From contig JAFKEQ010000006.1 of assembly GCA_017308575.1 (NCBI GenBank), positions 5,001-69,000 on the forward strand: 64,000 nucleotides of DNA, written 5' to 3'. Below the pieces are notes generated by a model. It was given only the letters and a program-made list of their open reading frames with translations. It searched no databases and was not told the origin of the DNA. Of this stretch, positions 24,429 through 33,356 are shown one piece after another. Each line of letters begins with the position of its first letter. Within the stretch, counting starts at the first letter, position 1. Both the position numbers and the translations under genes were made by a program. This stretch comes from Afipia sp. (lineage in GTDB: Bacteria; Pseudomonadota; Alphaproteobacteria; Rhizobiales; Xanthobacteraceae).

Positions 24429-25571
24429 TCAGATGTGATACGTCTTCAGCGGCGGAATGCCGTTGAAGGCCACCGCCGAGTAGGTCGACGTATACGCACC
24501 GGTGCCTTCGATCAGCAGCTTGTCGCCGATCTCGAGCGTGACGGGCAGCGGGTACGGCGCCTTCTCGTACAGCACGTCTGCGGAATCGCAGGTCGGGCCG
24601 GCGAGAATGCACGGAGCCATGTCCGCGCCGTCGTGCGGCGTGCGGATCTGGTAGCGGATCGACTCGTCCATCGTCTCGGCGAGACCGCCGAACTTGCCGA
24701 TGTCGAGATAGACCCAGCGGTTCTCATCGTCGTCGCTCTTCTTCGAGATCAGAACGACTTCGGTCTCGATGATGCCCGCATTGCCGACCATGCCGCGGCC
24801 CGGCTCGATGATGGTTTCCGGGATCTGGTTGCCGAAGTGCTTGCGAAGCGCACGGAAGATCGACCGGCCGTACTGCACGACCGGAGGAACGTCCTTGAGG
24901 TACTTCGTCGGGAAGCCGCCACCCATGTTGACCAGGGTGAGGTTGATCCCGCGCTCGGCACAGTCACGGAAGACCTGCGAAGCCATCGCCAGCGCACGAT
25001 CCCACGCCTTCACCTTGCGCTGCTGCGAACCAACGTGGAATGAAATGCCCACGGGCTCGAGGCCCAGCCGCTTGGCGAGGTCGAGGACATCGACAGCCAT
25101 CTCCGGGTCGCAACCGAACTTCCGCGACAGCGGCCACTCGGCGCCAGCGCAGTCGTACAGGATGCGGCAGAAGACCTTCGCGCCGGGAGCGGCACGGGAG
25201 ATCTTCTCGACTTCGGCGGCGCAGTCCACCGCGAACAGGCGGATGCCGAGCGCGTAGGCGCGCGCGATATCACGCTCCTTCTTGATGGTGTTGCCGAAGG
25301 AGATGCGGTCGGGCGTTGCGCCGGCGGCAAGCGCCATTTCGATTTCCGCGACGGTCGCGGTATCGAAGCACGAGCCGAGCGAAGCCAGCAGCGACAGCAC
25401 TTCGGGCGCCGGGTTGGCCTTCACCGCGTAGAACACGCGGGAGTCCGGCAGCGCCTTCGCGAAGGTCTGATAGTTGTCGCGCACGACTTCGAGGTCGACG
25501 ACGAGGCACGGCTCGGTGTCGAGGCCATTGCTGCGGCGGTTGCGCAGGAATTCCTGGATACGATCGGTCAT
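24429..25571 (-). CDS. Ornithine decarboxylase (PLP, alanine-racemase fold)
   Basis: 380 aa. It converts ornithine to putrescine (EC 4.1.1.17). The PLP Lys is in VFYAVKANPAPEVL (about residue 53), the barrel shows ISFHVGSQQ, GGGFPTKY and EPGRGMVGNAG, and the catalytic Cys is in GPTCDSADVLYE. The start ATG at 25571 follows GGGAGGG. The length and motifs fit the compact alphaproteobacterial ODC, some members of which also accept lysine. A structured leader of several hundred bases lies upstream, matching the known speF leader of alphaproteobacteria. Confidence 0.93.
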   Translation of the reverse strand: MTDRIQEFLRNRRSNGLDTEPCLVVDLEVVRDNYQTFAKALPDSRVFYAVKANPAPEVLSLLASLGSCFDTATVAEIEMALAAGATPDRISFGNTIKKERDIARAYALGIRLFAVDCAAEVEKISRAAPGAKVFCRILYDCAGAEWPLSRKFGCDPEMAVDVLDLAKRLGLEPVGISFHVGSQQRKVKAWDRALAMASQVFRDCAERGINLTLVNMGGGFPTKYLKDVPPVVQYGRSIFRALRKHFGNQIPETIIEPGRGMVGNAGIIETEVVLISKKSDDDENRWVYLDIGKFGGLAETMDESIRYQIRTPHDGADMAPCILAGPTCDSADVLYEKAPYPLPVTLEIGDKLLIEGTGAYTSTYSAVAFNGIPPLKTYHI

Positions 25572-26054
25572 AGCACCCTCCCAAACGGCCCTGCGACGGG
25601 ACACGTCCAAAAATGATGTCGGTATGAGCGATAAGCCTTTGCCGCACTGTGGAGACGCGACAGAGCCTAAAACTCAAACCAAACTGTGCTGCCGTGGATT
25701 GGTTGGGATTTTCCCGCCCGCACACCTGGCAATGAAGGACAAGCCTTTTCAGTAGCCCGCGCCGGCGTTGGACTGCCGGTAGAGACCAAAAAAGCCCGAT
25801 CCGTCGTTGCTTTAAGTCGCGTCCCCCGTTGAGAGCGGGGTGCGCCGGTTCGCCTCCGGCTGCCAGTCACGGTTGCAAGGAGCGAAGTCACCTTCAACGG
25901 CATCCCTGGAGAGAGATGCTGGCCTCTTAAGCTTGACCTCGTCGGTCAGGTCCTAAGCGACCCTCGGCTTCTTCATCCCTTGGCGGCTGTCCGGCCTCTT
26001 GTCCGGATACCCACCGACTGACACACGACCACAGGCACGTGCGAAATTGGGCAA
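25572..26054 (-). ncRNA. speF leader: speF-type structured leader of ornithine decarboxylase
   Basis: About 480 bases without a credible gene, upstream of ODC. Read on the minus strand it can form hairpins at 25900-25919 (GCATC/GATGC), 25844-25860 (GCCGG/CCGGC) and 25824-25840 (CCCCG/CGGGG), separated by purine-rich conserved-looking stretches. A speF RNA motif is known upstream of ODC genes in alphaproteobacteria (Rfam family recalled, not searched). The 5' end is set by the promoter candidate at 26061-26089. No leader peptide is obvious. Confidence 0.65.
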
Positions 26055-26221
26055 GCGTGGAAATATGAGCTTTGACTCGGTGGCGCAAGTATTTTTTCGT
26101 TCATGGAGCAACTTTCCCCATGACGTGATCGAAATGTCGCGCCTGCGTTAACGAACCGGGCAAAACATGAACGCGTGTTAAGCTTTCGGGCGCGAGAAAC
26201 ACCTGCGGCGCAGGCGTATCT
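26055..26221. promoter_or_regulatory. Promoter region for the ODC leader
   Basis: On the minus strand, CTTGCG (26089-26084) and ATATTT (26066-26061) are spaced by 17 bases, a plausible vegetative promoter. It would start transcription near 26054. The rest of this stretch up to the stop of the small membrane protein shows no gene. Confidence 0.4.
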
Positions 26222-26482
26222 TCAGATCTTGCGGATGAACGGCTCGACGCGCTGCGCGCCGCGCACGAAGGCGATCATGATCACGACGCCGATCAGGAAG
26301 AGCACGACCTGCACGATGTGCGCGGCGGTGTCGCTGAGGCCGAACAGGATCGCCAGCGCCCAGCCGCCGGCGAAAGCCGCGCCGAACACCTCTGCGCCGA
26401 TCAGGATGGCCGCGCTGATGACGGTGACGACGCTGGGCCACGCGATTCCGCGGGCGTTGGCTTCGAGCTTCTTGGCATTCAT
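26222..26482 (-). CDS. Small two-span membrane protein, hypothetical
   Basis: 86 aa. Two hydrophobic segments (residues about 14-39 and 55-73) joined by a short loop with GLSDTAAHIVQ, and a basic C-terminus (RGAQRVEPFIRKI). The start ATG at 26482 opens MNAKKLEANARG. It is located in the inner membrane by prediction. I do not recognise the family. Confidence 0.65.
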   Translation of the reverse strand: MNAKKLEANARGIAWPSVVTVISAAILIGAEVFGAAFAGGWALAILFGLSDTAAHIVQVVLFLIGVVIMIAFVRGAQRVEPFIRKI

Positions 26483-26622
26483 GACTTTGTGATCCCGTTT
26501 CGGGCCGCAATCTCTGCGAAATCGTGGTCCCGATCAAGGGTCAAGGGCGCAAAAAAGCCCCACCCGATGGTATAGAGAAGCACCAGAAAATCGCTGCAAA
26601 TAAGGCTCCGCAAAGGATTCCC

Positions 26623-28707
26623 ATGTCAGACGCGCCTCAATCGACTGCCGCCTCCCGGACCAACCCGCTTCTGGCCGCCTGGCAGACCCCGTTCGAGACG
26701 CCGCCTTTTGCCGAAATCCGCCCCGAGCACTTCCTCCCGGCCTTCGAGAAGGCCTTCACCGACCACACGGCGGAAATCGAGGCGATCAAGGCCAATCCCG
26801 AGGAGCCGACGTTCGAGAACACCGTCACGGCGCTGGAGCGGGCGGGCAAGCTGCTCTCCAAGGTCTCGGCGGTGTTTTATGACCTCGTCGGCGCACACTC
26901 CAATCCCGAGCTTCTCAAGATCGAATCCGAGGTGGCGCTGAAACAGGCGCGGCACTGGAATCCGATCAGCATGGACGCCACGCTGTTCGCCCGAGTCTCG
27001 AAGCTGCGCGATCAGGCGTCCTCGCTCAAGCTGACCGGCGAGCAGGCCCGGCTGCTCGATCGCTGCTGGACCGGCTTCCACCGCGCCGGCGCGGGGTTGT
27101 CCGAGGCGCAGAAGGCGCGGACGGCCGAGATCAACGAGCGGCTGGCGCATCTGTCGACCGATTTCAGCCATCATCTGCTGGGCGACGAGCAGGAGTGGAC
27201 GCTGGAGCTTGGTGCGGGCGATCTGGCGGGCCTGCCGGACAGCTTTGTCGCTGCCGCCAAGGCGGCAGCCGAGGAGCGTGGGATGCCGGGCAAGATGGTG
27301 GTGACGCTGTCGCGGTCCTACGTTGAGCCGTTCCTGAAGGATTCCGCCCGCCGCGACCTGCGCGAGAAAGTCTACAAGGCCTTCATCGCCCGCGGCGACA
27401 ACGGCAATGCCAACGACAACAACGCGGCCATTCTCGAAATCCTGAAACTGCGCGAGGAGCGGGCGAAGATTCTCGGCTATCCGAGTTTCGCCGCCTACCG
27501 CCTGGAAGATTCCATGGCCAAGACACCGGAGGCGGTGCGCGGCCTGCTTGAGCGGGTCTGGAAACCGGCGCGCGCCCGCGCCATGGCCGACCGCGATGCC
27601 CTGCAGGCGCTGATCGCGGAAGAGGGCGGCAACTTCAAGCTCGCCGCATGGGACTGGCGCTACTACGCCGAGAAGCTGCGTCAGCGCCGCGCCAATTTCG
27701 ACGACGCCGCGATCAAGCCTTATCTCGCGCTCGATCACATGATCGAGGCGGCGTTCGACTGCGCCACCCGCCTGTTCGGCGTCACCTTCAGCGAACGCAA
27801 AGACGTTCCGGTCTGGCATCCCGACGTGCGGGTGTGGGACGTGAAGGACGCGAGCGGAAACCACAAGGCGCTGTTCTACGGCGATTACTTCGCCCGTCCG
27901 TCCAAGCGCTCCGGCGCGTGGATGACCTCGCTGCGCGACCAGCAGAAGCTCGACGGCAATGTCGCGCCGCTGATCATCAACGTCTGCAATTTCTCCAAGG
28001 GCACCGACGGTCAGCCGTCGCTGCTTTCGCCGGACGATGCGCGCACGCTGTTCCACGAATTCGGCCACGGCCTGCACGGCATGATGTCGAACGTCATGTA
28101 CCCGTCATTGTCGGGCACCAGCGTGTTCACCGATTTCGTCGAACTGCCATCGCAGCTTTACGAGCACTGGCAGGAGCAGCCGCAGGTGTTGCAGAAGTTC
28201 GCACGGCATTACCAGACCGGCGAGCCTTTGCCGGAAGACCTGCTCAAGCGGTTCCTTGCCGCGCGCAAGTTCAACCAGGGCTTCGCCACGGTCGAGTTCG
28301 TTTCCTCCGCGCTGATGGACCTGGAATTTCACACCCAGCCGGCGGCCTCGATCACGGACGTGCGCGAGTTCGAGAAGAAGGAGCTCGACAAGATCGGCAT
28401 GCCCGCGGAAATCGCGCTGCGTCACCGTCCGACCCAGTTCGGCCACATCTTCTCCGGCGATCACTATGCCGCTGGCTATTACAGCTACATGTGGTCCGAG
28501 GTGATGGACGCCGACGCGTTCGGCGCATTCGAGGAAGCACACAATATCTTCGATCCGGCAGTGGCCAAGCGGCTGCTCGAGGACATCTATTCGTCCGGCG
28601 GATCACGCGATCCTGAAGAGGCCTATATTGCCTTCCGCGGCCGCAAGCCCGAGCCTGACGCGCTGCTTCGCAGGCGCGGATTGCTCAATGAGCCTGAAGC
28701 GGCATGA
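26623..28707 (+). CDS. M3 family metallopeptidase (Dcp/oligopeptidase A-like)
   Basis: 694 aa, typical for M3A peptidases. The zinc site TLFHEFGHGLHGM (HExxH, about residue 475) is followed by SGTSVFTDFVELPSQLYEHW; the wording after the zinc helix favours peptidyl-dipeptidase Dcp over oligopeptidase A. The ATG at 26623 opens MSDAPQSTAASRTNPLLAAWQTPFETPPF. No signal peptide, so cytosolic peptide degradation. Its stop overlaps the next gene start by four bases (ATGA). Confidence 0.92.
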   Translation: MSDAPQSTAASRTNPLLAAWQTPFETPPFAEIRPEHFLPAFEKAFTDHTAEIEAIKANPEEPTFENTVTALERAGKLLSKVSAVFYDLVGAHSNPELLKIESEVALKQARHWNPISMDATLFARVSKLRDQASSLKLTGEQARLLDRCWTGFHRAGAGLSEAQKARTAEINERLAHLSTDFSHHLLGDEQEWTLELGAGDLAGLPDSFVAAAKAAAEERGMPGKMVVTLSRSYVEPFLKDSARRDLREKVYKAFIARGDNGNANDNNAAILEILKLREERAKILGYPSFAAYRLEDSMAKTPEAVRGLLERVWKPARARAMADRDALQALIAEEGGNFKLAAWDWRYYAEKLRQRRANFDDAAIKPYLALDHMIEAAFDCATRLFGVTFSERKDVPVWHPDVRVWDVKDASGNHKALFYGDYFARPSKRSGAWMTSLRDQQKLDGNVAPLIINVCNFSKGTDGQPSLLSPDDARTLFHEFGHGLHGMMSNVMYPSLSGTSVFTDFVELPSQLYEHWQEQPQVLQKFARHYQTGEPLPEDLLKRFLAARKFNQGFATVEFVSSALMDLEFHTQPAASITDVREFEKKELDKIGMPAEIALRHRPTQFGHIFSGDHYAAGYYSYMWSEVMDADAFGAFEEAHNIFDPAVAKRLLEDIYSSGGSRDPEEAYIAFRGRKPEPDALLRRRGLLNEPEAA

Positions 28708-29360
28708 CAATGGCGCGCCTTCTTCGGGCTCTGAGTTTTATCGCTGCATTCATGCTTGCCGGAACAGCGGCACAAGCGCATCCGCATGTTTGGATCACCG
28801 CCAAGAGCGAACTGATCTACGCGCCGGACGGCACCATCACCGGCGTGCGTCATGCCTGGACCTTCGACGACATGTTCTCGACCTACGCTTTGCAGGGCAT
28901 CGAGACCAAGACCAAGGGTGTCTACACCCGTGAGGAGTTGAAACCGCTGGCGCAGACCAATGTGGAATCGCTGAAGGAATATGCCTTCTTCACGTTCGCC
29001 AAGGTCGGACCCAAGGGCAGCCAGAAGAAAGAAAAGTTCAACGAGCCGGTCGATTACTATCTCGACTACAAGGACTCCACGCTGACGCTGCACTTCACGC
29101 TGCCGTTCAAGACGCCGTTCAAGGCCGACACCCTGGCGGTCGAAGTGTTCGACCCGTCCTATTTCATTGACTTCCAGTTGAGCGAAAAGGACCCGGTGAA
29201 ACTGGTCGGCGCGCCGGCGAACTGCAAGCTGGCCGTCGAGCGCCCGACCGATGGCAGCGCGCAGGCGCAGACCATGAACGAGCAATCGTTCTTGAGCGGC
29301 GATAATTCTAACTATGGCGCGATGTTCGCCAACAAGATCAATGTGAGCTGTGCGCCATGA
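28704..29360 (+). CDS. DUF1007 family exported protein
   Basis: 218 aa. A signal peptide (residues 1-23, cleavage near AQA-HPH) is followed by HPHVWITAKSELIYAPDGTITGVRHAWTFDDMFSTYALQG, the DUF1007 signature. The mature N-terminus His-Pro-His may bind metal. DUF1007 proteins are usually encoded next to NicO-type nickel/cobalt transporters, as here, where the start of the transporter gene overlaps the stop by four bases. It is probably a periplasmic accessory of the transporter. Confidence 0.88.
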   Translation: MTMARLLRALSFIAAFMLAGTAAQAHPHVWITAKSELIYAPDGTITGVRHAWTFDDMFSTYALQGIETKTKGVYTREELKPLAQTNVESLKEYAFFTFAKVGPKGSQKKEKFNEPVDYYLDYKDSTLTLHFTLPFKTPFKADTLAVEVFDPSYFIDFQLSEKDPVKLVGAPANCKLAVERPTDGSAQAQTMNEQSFLSGDNSNYGAMFANKINVSCAP

Positions 29361-30526
29361 CAATCGTCCGTATGTTGCGTCGTGCCGTCCCGATCGGTCT
29401 CGCGGTGGTGGCTGCCGTGTTGGTGCTGGATGTCGCGGTCCATGTGGCGCTGGCGCAAAATCCGTTCGGTGCGCCGAAGGGCGCAGTACCGGATTCGCAG
29501 ATCGGCGGCATCGTCGGCTGGCTGCTCGCCAAACAGTCCGAATTCTATCGCCAGATGTCGGCGACAATCCGCGCCGCCAAGACCGATGGCAGCGCCGTGT
29601 GGGCGCTGCTCGGTATTTCCTTTGCTTACGGCATCTTCCACGCCGCGGGTCCCGGCCACGGCAAGGCGGTGATCTCGTCCTATCTGATCGCGAATGAGGA
29701 AACCGCGAAGCGCGGCATTGCGCTCTCCTTTGTCTCCGCGCTGATGCAGGCGCTGGTGGCGATCGCGATCGTCGGTGTCGGCGCGGTTCTTCTCAACGTG
29801 ACCGCCGGTCAGATGTGCGGCGCCGAGCGTGTGATCGAGATCGCGAGCTATGGCCTGATCGCGGCTTTTGGCGCGCGTCTGGTCTGGGGCAAGGGCGGTG
29901 GATTTGTCCGGGCATTGCGATCATGGCGCGGGGGCGCGTCTCCGCAACTCGTTCCGGCGATGGCGCATGCTCATGCGCACGATCACGGCCACCATCACGA
30001 TCATGCCCATGATCACGACCACGGCCATTCGCATGGTTTGGCCCATGCCCGCGCGGCGCATCACGATCATGCGCACCATGATCATGGGCATCATCACCAC
30101 GGCCATGATCACGACCATGCGGGCCACGTCCATGACGAACATTGCGGCCATTCCCACGGTCCGGAGCCGAGCGAACTGGCCGGTCCCGGCGGCTGGAAGC
30201 GCGGCCTCAGCGCTGTCCTGACTGTCGGCATCCGGCCGTGTTCCGGCGCGATTCTCGTTCTGGTGTTCGCGCTGGCGCAGGGTCTGTTCTGGGCCGGCGT
30301 CGCGGCCACCCTGCTGATGGGTCTCGGAACTGCGATCACCGTGTCCTCCATCGCGCTTATTGCAGTCTCCGCGAAAGGCATTGCCGGGCGGATCGCCGCG
30401 GGCCGCGATGGCGGCGGCGCGATCCTGTTGCGCGGGATTGAGTTCGGTGCGGCGTGCCTGGTGCTGCTGTTCGGCGTCGGCCTCTTGTTGGGCTATATTG
30501 CCGCGGAGCGCGTCACCTGCTTCTGA
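29357..30526 (+). CDS. Nickel/cobalt transporter, NicO/RcnA family
   Basis: 389 aa with six or seven membrane segments. Conserved motifs are YGIFHAAGPGHGKAVISSYL (residues about 93-112) and TVGIRPCSGAILVLVFALAQG. Between them a His-rich loop of about 80 residues (HAHAHDHGHHHDHAHDHDHGHSHG and further HD repeats) probably binds metal. The family exports nickel or cobalt (RcnA) or imports it; the DUF1007 partner and loop fit efflux or delivery. Confidence 0.88.
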   Translation: MTIVRMLRRAVPIGLAVVAAVLVLDVAVHVALAQNPFGAPKGAVPDSQIGGIVGWLLAKQSEFYRQMSATIRAAKTDGSAVWALLGISFAYGIFHAAGPGHGKAVISSYLIANEETAKRGIALSFVSALMQALVAIAIVGVGAVLLNVTAGQMCGAERVIEIASYGLIAAFGARLVWGKGGGFVRALRSWRGGASPQLVPAMAHAHAHDHGHHHDHAHDHDHGHSHGLAHARAAHHDHAHHDHGHHHHGHDHDHAGHVHDEHCGHSHGPEPSELAGPGGWKRGLSAVLTVGIRPCSGAILVLVFALAQGLFWAGVAATLLMGLGTAITVSSIALIAVSAKGIAGRIAAGRDGGGAILLRGIEFGAACLVLLFGVGLLLGYIAAERVTCF

Positions 30527-30574
30527 CCCGCTTGCCTTGACAACATCAGCCTGCCGCGCGATGCCAACTGCACC

Positions 30575-31600
30575 ATGACAACTGCCGTTCCCCTCGATCC
30601 ACAGCAGGCCGGTCCTTCACGCGTCGGCGTTCTGCTGGTCAATCTCGGCACGCCGGACACCGCCGACGCAAAGGGCGTGCGCGTCTATCTGCGAGAGTTC
30701 CTGTCCGATCCGCGCGTGATCGAGAACAACGGATTGATCTGGCAGATCATCCTCAACGGCATCGTGCTGCAGATCCGTCCCGCCAAGAAGGCGAAGGATT
30801 ATCTGAAAATCTGGAATACCGACCGGAATGAATCGCCGCTGAAAACGATCACGCGTGCGCAGGCCGAAAAGCTCGCGGCGTCGATCGGCGACCACACCCA
30901 TGTGATCGTGGACTGGGGCATGCGCTACGGCAATCCGTCGATCAAGTCGCGGATCGACGCGCTGACCGCGCAGGGCTGCGAGCGCATTCTGGTGATGCCG
31001 CTCTATCCGCAATATTCCGCATCGACGACGGCGACGGTGGTGGACAAGGTCGCGAGCGCGCTGAAGGACATGCGCGCGCAGCCGACGGTCCGTTTCGTGC
31101 CGCCATATTATGACGATCCGGGCTACATCGATGCGCTGGCGGTTTCGATCGAGCGTCATCTGGCGACGTTGTCCTTCAAGCCTGAAACCATCGTGGCCTC
31201 GTTTCACGGCATGCCGCAGTCCTATATCGACAAGGGCGACCCCTATCAGGTGCAGTGCGTTGCGACAGTGAATGCCTTGCGCGCACGCATGGGCCTCGAC
31301 GAGAAGGGCCTGATCCTCACCTTCCAGTCCCGCTTCGGCTATCAGGAATGGCTCAAGCCCTATACCGCCGCGACGGTCGAACAGCTTGCCAAGGACGGGG
31401 TGCGGCGAATTGCCGTCGTCACCCCGGGCTTTTCAGCAGACTGCATCGAAACGCTTGAGGAAATCGTCATGGAGAATGGCGAAATCTTCCGTCATGCCGG
31501 CGGCGAGGAATTCTCGGCCATTCCATGCCTAAACGACAGCGACGAGGGCATGGACATGATCCGGCAGCTCGTGCTGCGTGAGCTTCAGGGTTGGATCTGA
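30575..31600 (+). CDS. hemH: Ferrochelatase
   Basis: 341 aa. It inserts Fe2+ into protoporphyrin IX, the last step of haem synthesis (EC 4.98.1.1). The signature appears as VLLVNLGTPDTADAKGVRVYLREFLSDPRVI at the N-terminus; the catalytic His is in VASFHGMPQSYIDKGDPY, and the acidic partner in PGFSADCIETLEEI. QSRFGYQEWLKPYT is also conserved. No membrane span, so peripheral/cytosolic. It starts 48 bases after the NicO gene. Confidence 0.95.
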   Translation: MTTAVPLDPQQAGPSRVGVLLVNLGTPDTADAKGVRVYLREFLSDPRVIENNGLIWQIILNGIVLQIRPAKKAKDYLKIWNTDRNESPLKTITRAQAEKLAASIGDHTHVIVDWGMRYGNPSIKSRIDALTAQGCERILVMPLYPQYSASTTATVVDKVASALKDMRAQPTVRFVPPYYDDPGYIDALAVSIERHLATLSFKPETIVASFHGMPQSYIDKGDPYQVQCVATVNALRARMGLDEKGLILTFQSRFGYQEWLKPYTAATVEQLAKDGVRRIAVVTPGFSADCIETLEEIVMENGEIFRHAGGEEFSAIPCLNDSDEGMDMIRQLVLRELQGWI

Positions 31601-31718
31601 CGCACTGAAGTTGGACGCATGTTCGTGCCAGCCCCTGTTTCGGGGCGTTGTTTTGGCGTCCGTCGAACCATATCCTTAAATGAACAGACCAAGACAGAGC
31701 AGCGGACACATGTCCGTG

Positions 31719-31795
31719 CTAGTGTGGTGGTTCGCAAGCCCGCATCATTTCCGCGGCTCATTCTTTTGCGGGCTTGCGAACCAAAGCCACACTAG
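31719..31795 (+). repeat. CTAGTG palindromic element, copy 1
   Basis: Outer arms CTAGTGTGG (31719-31727) and CCACACTAG (31787-31795). Inner arms TGGTTCGCAAGCCCGCA (31728-31744) and its exact complement (31767-31783). A three-base bulge AAG (31784-31786) sits on the 3' side. The loop begins TCATTTCCGC. Confidence 0.85.
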
Positions 31796-31806
31796 AATCA
31801 TAACTT

Positions 31807-31882
31807 CTAGTGTCCTTTTGAATCCGAAGTTCGCTGCGGAGCGTGCTGCGAAATGAAGCGAACTTCGGATTCAGGACACTAG
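31807..31882 (-). repeat. CTAGTG palindromic element, copy 2 (inverted)
   Basis: Outer arms CTAGTGTCC (31807-31815) and GGACACTAG (31874-31882). Inner arms TGAATCCGAAGTTCGCT (31819-31835) and its exact complement (31857-31873). The three-base bulge TTT (31816-31818) sits on the 5' side, so this copy is in the opposite orientation to copy 1. Read on the minus strand its loop begins TCATTTCGC, as in copy 1. Confidence 0.85.
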
Positions 31883-31927
31883 GCTGCGTCTATAAAGGCG
31901 ATCAGTTTCCTCGACAGGGAGTTCTCA

Positions 31928-32908
31928 ATGTCCGGTTTCGATATTTTTGCGATCGCGGTTGTTCTACTCGTCATTCTCACTTTGTTCGCCGGCGTGAAAA
32001 CGGTGTCGCAGGGCTACGACTGGACCATCGAGCGTTTCGGAAAATACACCCGCACACTGGGGCCGGGCCTCAATCTCATCATTCCGTATTTTGATCGTGT
32101 CGGCCGCAAGGTGAACATGATGGAGCAGGTGATCGACATTCCCGAGCAGGAGGTCATCACCCGCGACAACGCCACCGTGACGGTGGACGGCGTCACTTTC
32201 TATCAGGTGTTCGACGCTGCGAAGGCGAGCTATGAGGTGGCAAACCTCAACCAGGCCATTGTCACGCTGACCATGACCAACATCCGCTCGGTGATGGGTT
32301 CGATGGACCTTGATCAGGTGCTGTCGCATCGTGACGAGATCAACGAGCGGCTGCTGCGCGTGGTCGATGCCGCGGTCTCGCCATGGGGCGTCAAGGTCAA
32401 CCGCATCGAGATCAAGGATATCGTGCCGCCGCACGATCTGGTCGAGGCCATGGGCCGGCAGATGAAGGCCGAGCGCGTCAAGCGCGCGGACATCCTGCAG
32501 GCGGAAGGCCAGCGACAATCCGAGATTCTGCGTGCGGAAGGCGCCAAGCAGGCGCAGATTCTTCAGGCCGAAGGTCGCCGCGAAGCCGCGTTCCGTGACG
32601 CGGAGGCGCGCGAGCGCGCGGCGGAAGCCGAGGCCAAGGCGACGCAGATGGTCAGTAACGCGATCGCCAGCGGCGACGTGGCGTCGCTGAACTACTTCAT
32701 CGCCGACAAGTACATCAAGGCGTTCGGCCAGATCGCGGAATCGCCGAACCAGAAGATCATCATGCTGCCGATCGAAGCCACCGGCATTCTGTCGTCGCTC
32801 GGCGGCATCGCGGAGATCGCCAAGGCGACATTCACCGAGAATGTCGCGACGGCTTCCTCGCCGCGCCGTCCGCCGAGCGTACCGAACACCAATCCGCCGA
32901 AGGCATGA
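31928..32908 (+). CDS. SPFH/band 7 membrane protein (QmcA-like)
   Basis: 326 aa. One N-terminal membrane segment ([17 protein letters not shown]) followed by the band 7 domain: [32 protein letters not shown], then [18 protein letters not shown] and a coiled-coil rich in Ala/Glu/Gln ([18 protein letters not shown], repeated) from about residue 185. These proteins form oligomeric scaffolds in the inner membrane and associate with NfeD and FtsH. The NfeD gene follows four bases after the stop, which supports this role. Confidence 0.92.
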   Translation: MSGFDIFAIAVVLLVILTLFAGVKTVSQGYDWTIERFGKYTRTLGPGLNLIIPYFDRVGRKVNMMEQVIDIPEQEVITRDNATVTVDGVTFYQVFDAAKASYEVANLNQAIVTLTMTNIRSVMGSMDLDQVLSHRDEINERLLRVVDAAVSPWGVKVNRIEIKDIVPPHDLVEAMGRQMKAERVKRADILQAEGQRQSEILRAEGAKQAQILQAEGRREAAFRDAEARERAAEAEAKATQMVSNAIASGDVASLNYFIADKYIKAFGQIAESPNQKIIMLPIEATGILSSLGGIAEIAKATFTENVATASSPRRPPSVPNTNPPKA

Positions 32909-32912
32909 CGCG

Positions 32913-33356
32913 ATGAACGCCCTTCTGTCGCAACTCGGCACCTGGAACTGGCTGATCCTCGGCGTGGTGCTGATGGCTATCGAGACCTTTGCGCCCGGCG
33001 TTTTCATGCTGTGGCTGGGACTTGCCGCGCTGATCGTCGGCGTTCTGTCGTTCGGCATTGTGTGGTCGTGGCAGGCGCAGGTGATTGCCTTCGCGGCGCT
33101 GGCGATCGCGATGGTGCCGCTGTGGCGCTATTACTCGGGACACAATGCGAAACCGACCGACAAGCCGTTTCTCAACAAGCGCGCGGAAGGGTTCGTGGGC
33201 CGCGTGTTCACGCTGGACAAGCCGATTGTTGACGGCGTCGGCACCGTGAAGATCGACGATACGGTATGGCGCGTGTCGGGGCCGGATGCGCCGGCCGGAA
33301 GCCAGGTGAAGGTCGTCGGCGCGGACGGAGCGAGTCTACGGGTCGAGCTGGTTTAA
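32913..33356 (+). CDS. NfeD family protein
   Basis: 147 aa. Three hydrophobic segments (residues about 11-70) and a C-terminal OB-fold domain (FVGRVFTLDKPIVDGVGTVKIDDTVWRVSGPD). It is the short NfeD type without a protease domain. It is the usual partner of SPFH/QmcA-like proteins in the inner membrane. The ATG at 32913 opens MNALLSQLGTWNWL; its 3' end overlaps the convergent HxlR gene by four bases. Confidence 0.9.
   Translation: MNALLSQLGTWNWLILGVVLMAIETFAPGVFMLWLGLAALIVGVLSFGIVWSWQAQVIAFAALAIAMVPLWRYYSGHNAKPTDKPFLNKRAEGFVGRVFTLDKPIVDGVGTVKIDDTVWRVSGPDAPAGSQVKVVGADGASLRVELV

Larger units (their letters stand above)
31601..31927. other. Gene-free stretch with two palindromic repeats
   Basis: 327 bases. 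It contains a short palindrome (CGGACACATGTCCG, 31703-31716) and the two related palindromic elements at 31719-31795 and 31807-31882. The promoter of the SPFH gene must lie in the last 45 bases or within the repeats. Confidence 0.7.

Noticed and set aside
25667-25903. Possible 78-residue leader protein inside the ODC leader
   Set aside because: It lacks a good ribosome site and would run across the predicted hairpins; composition is not protein-like.
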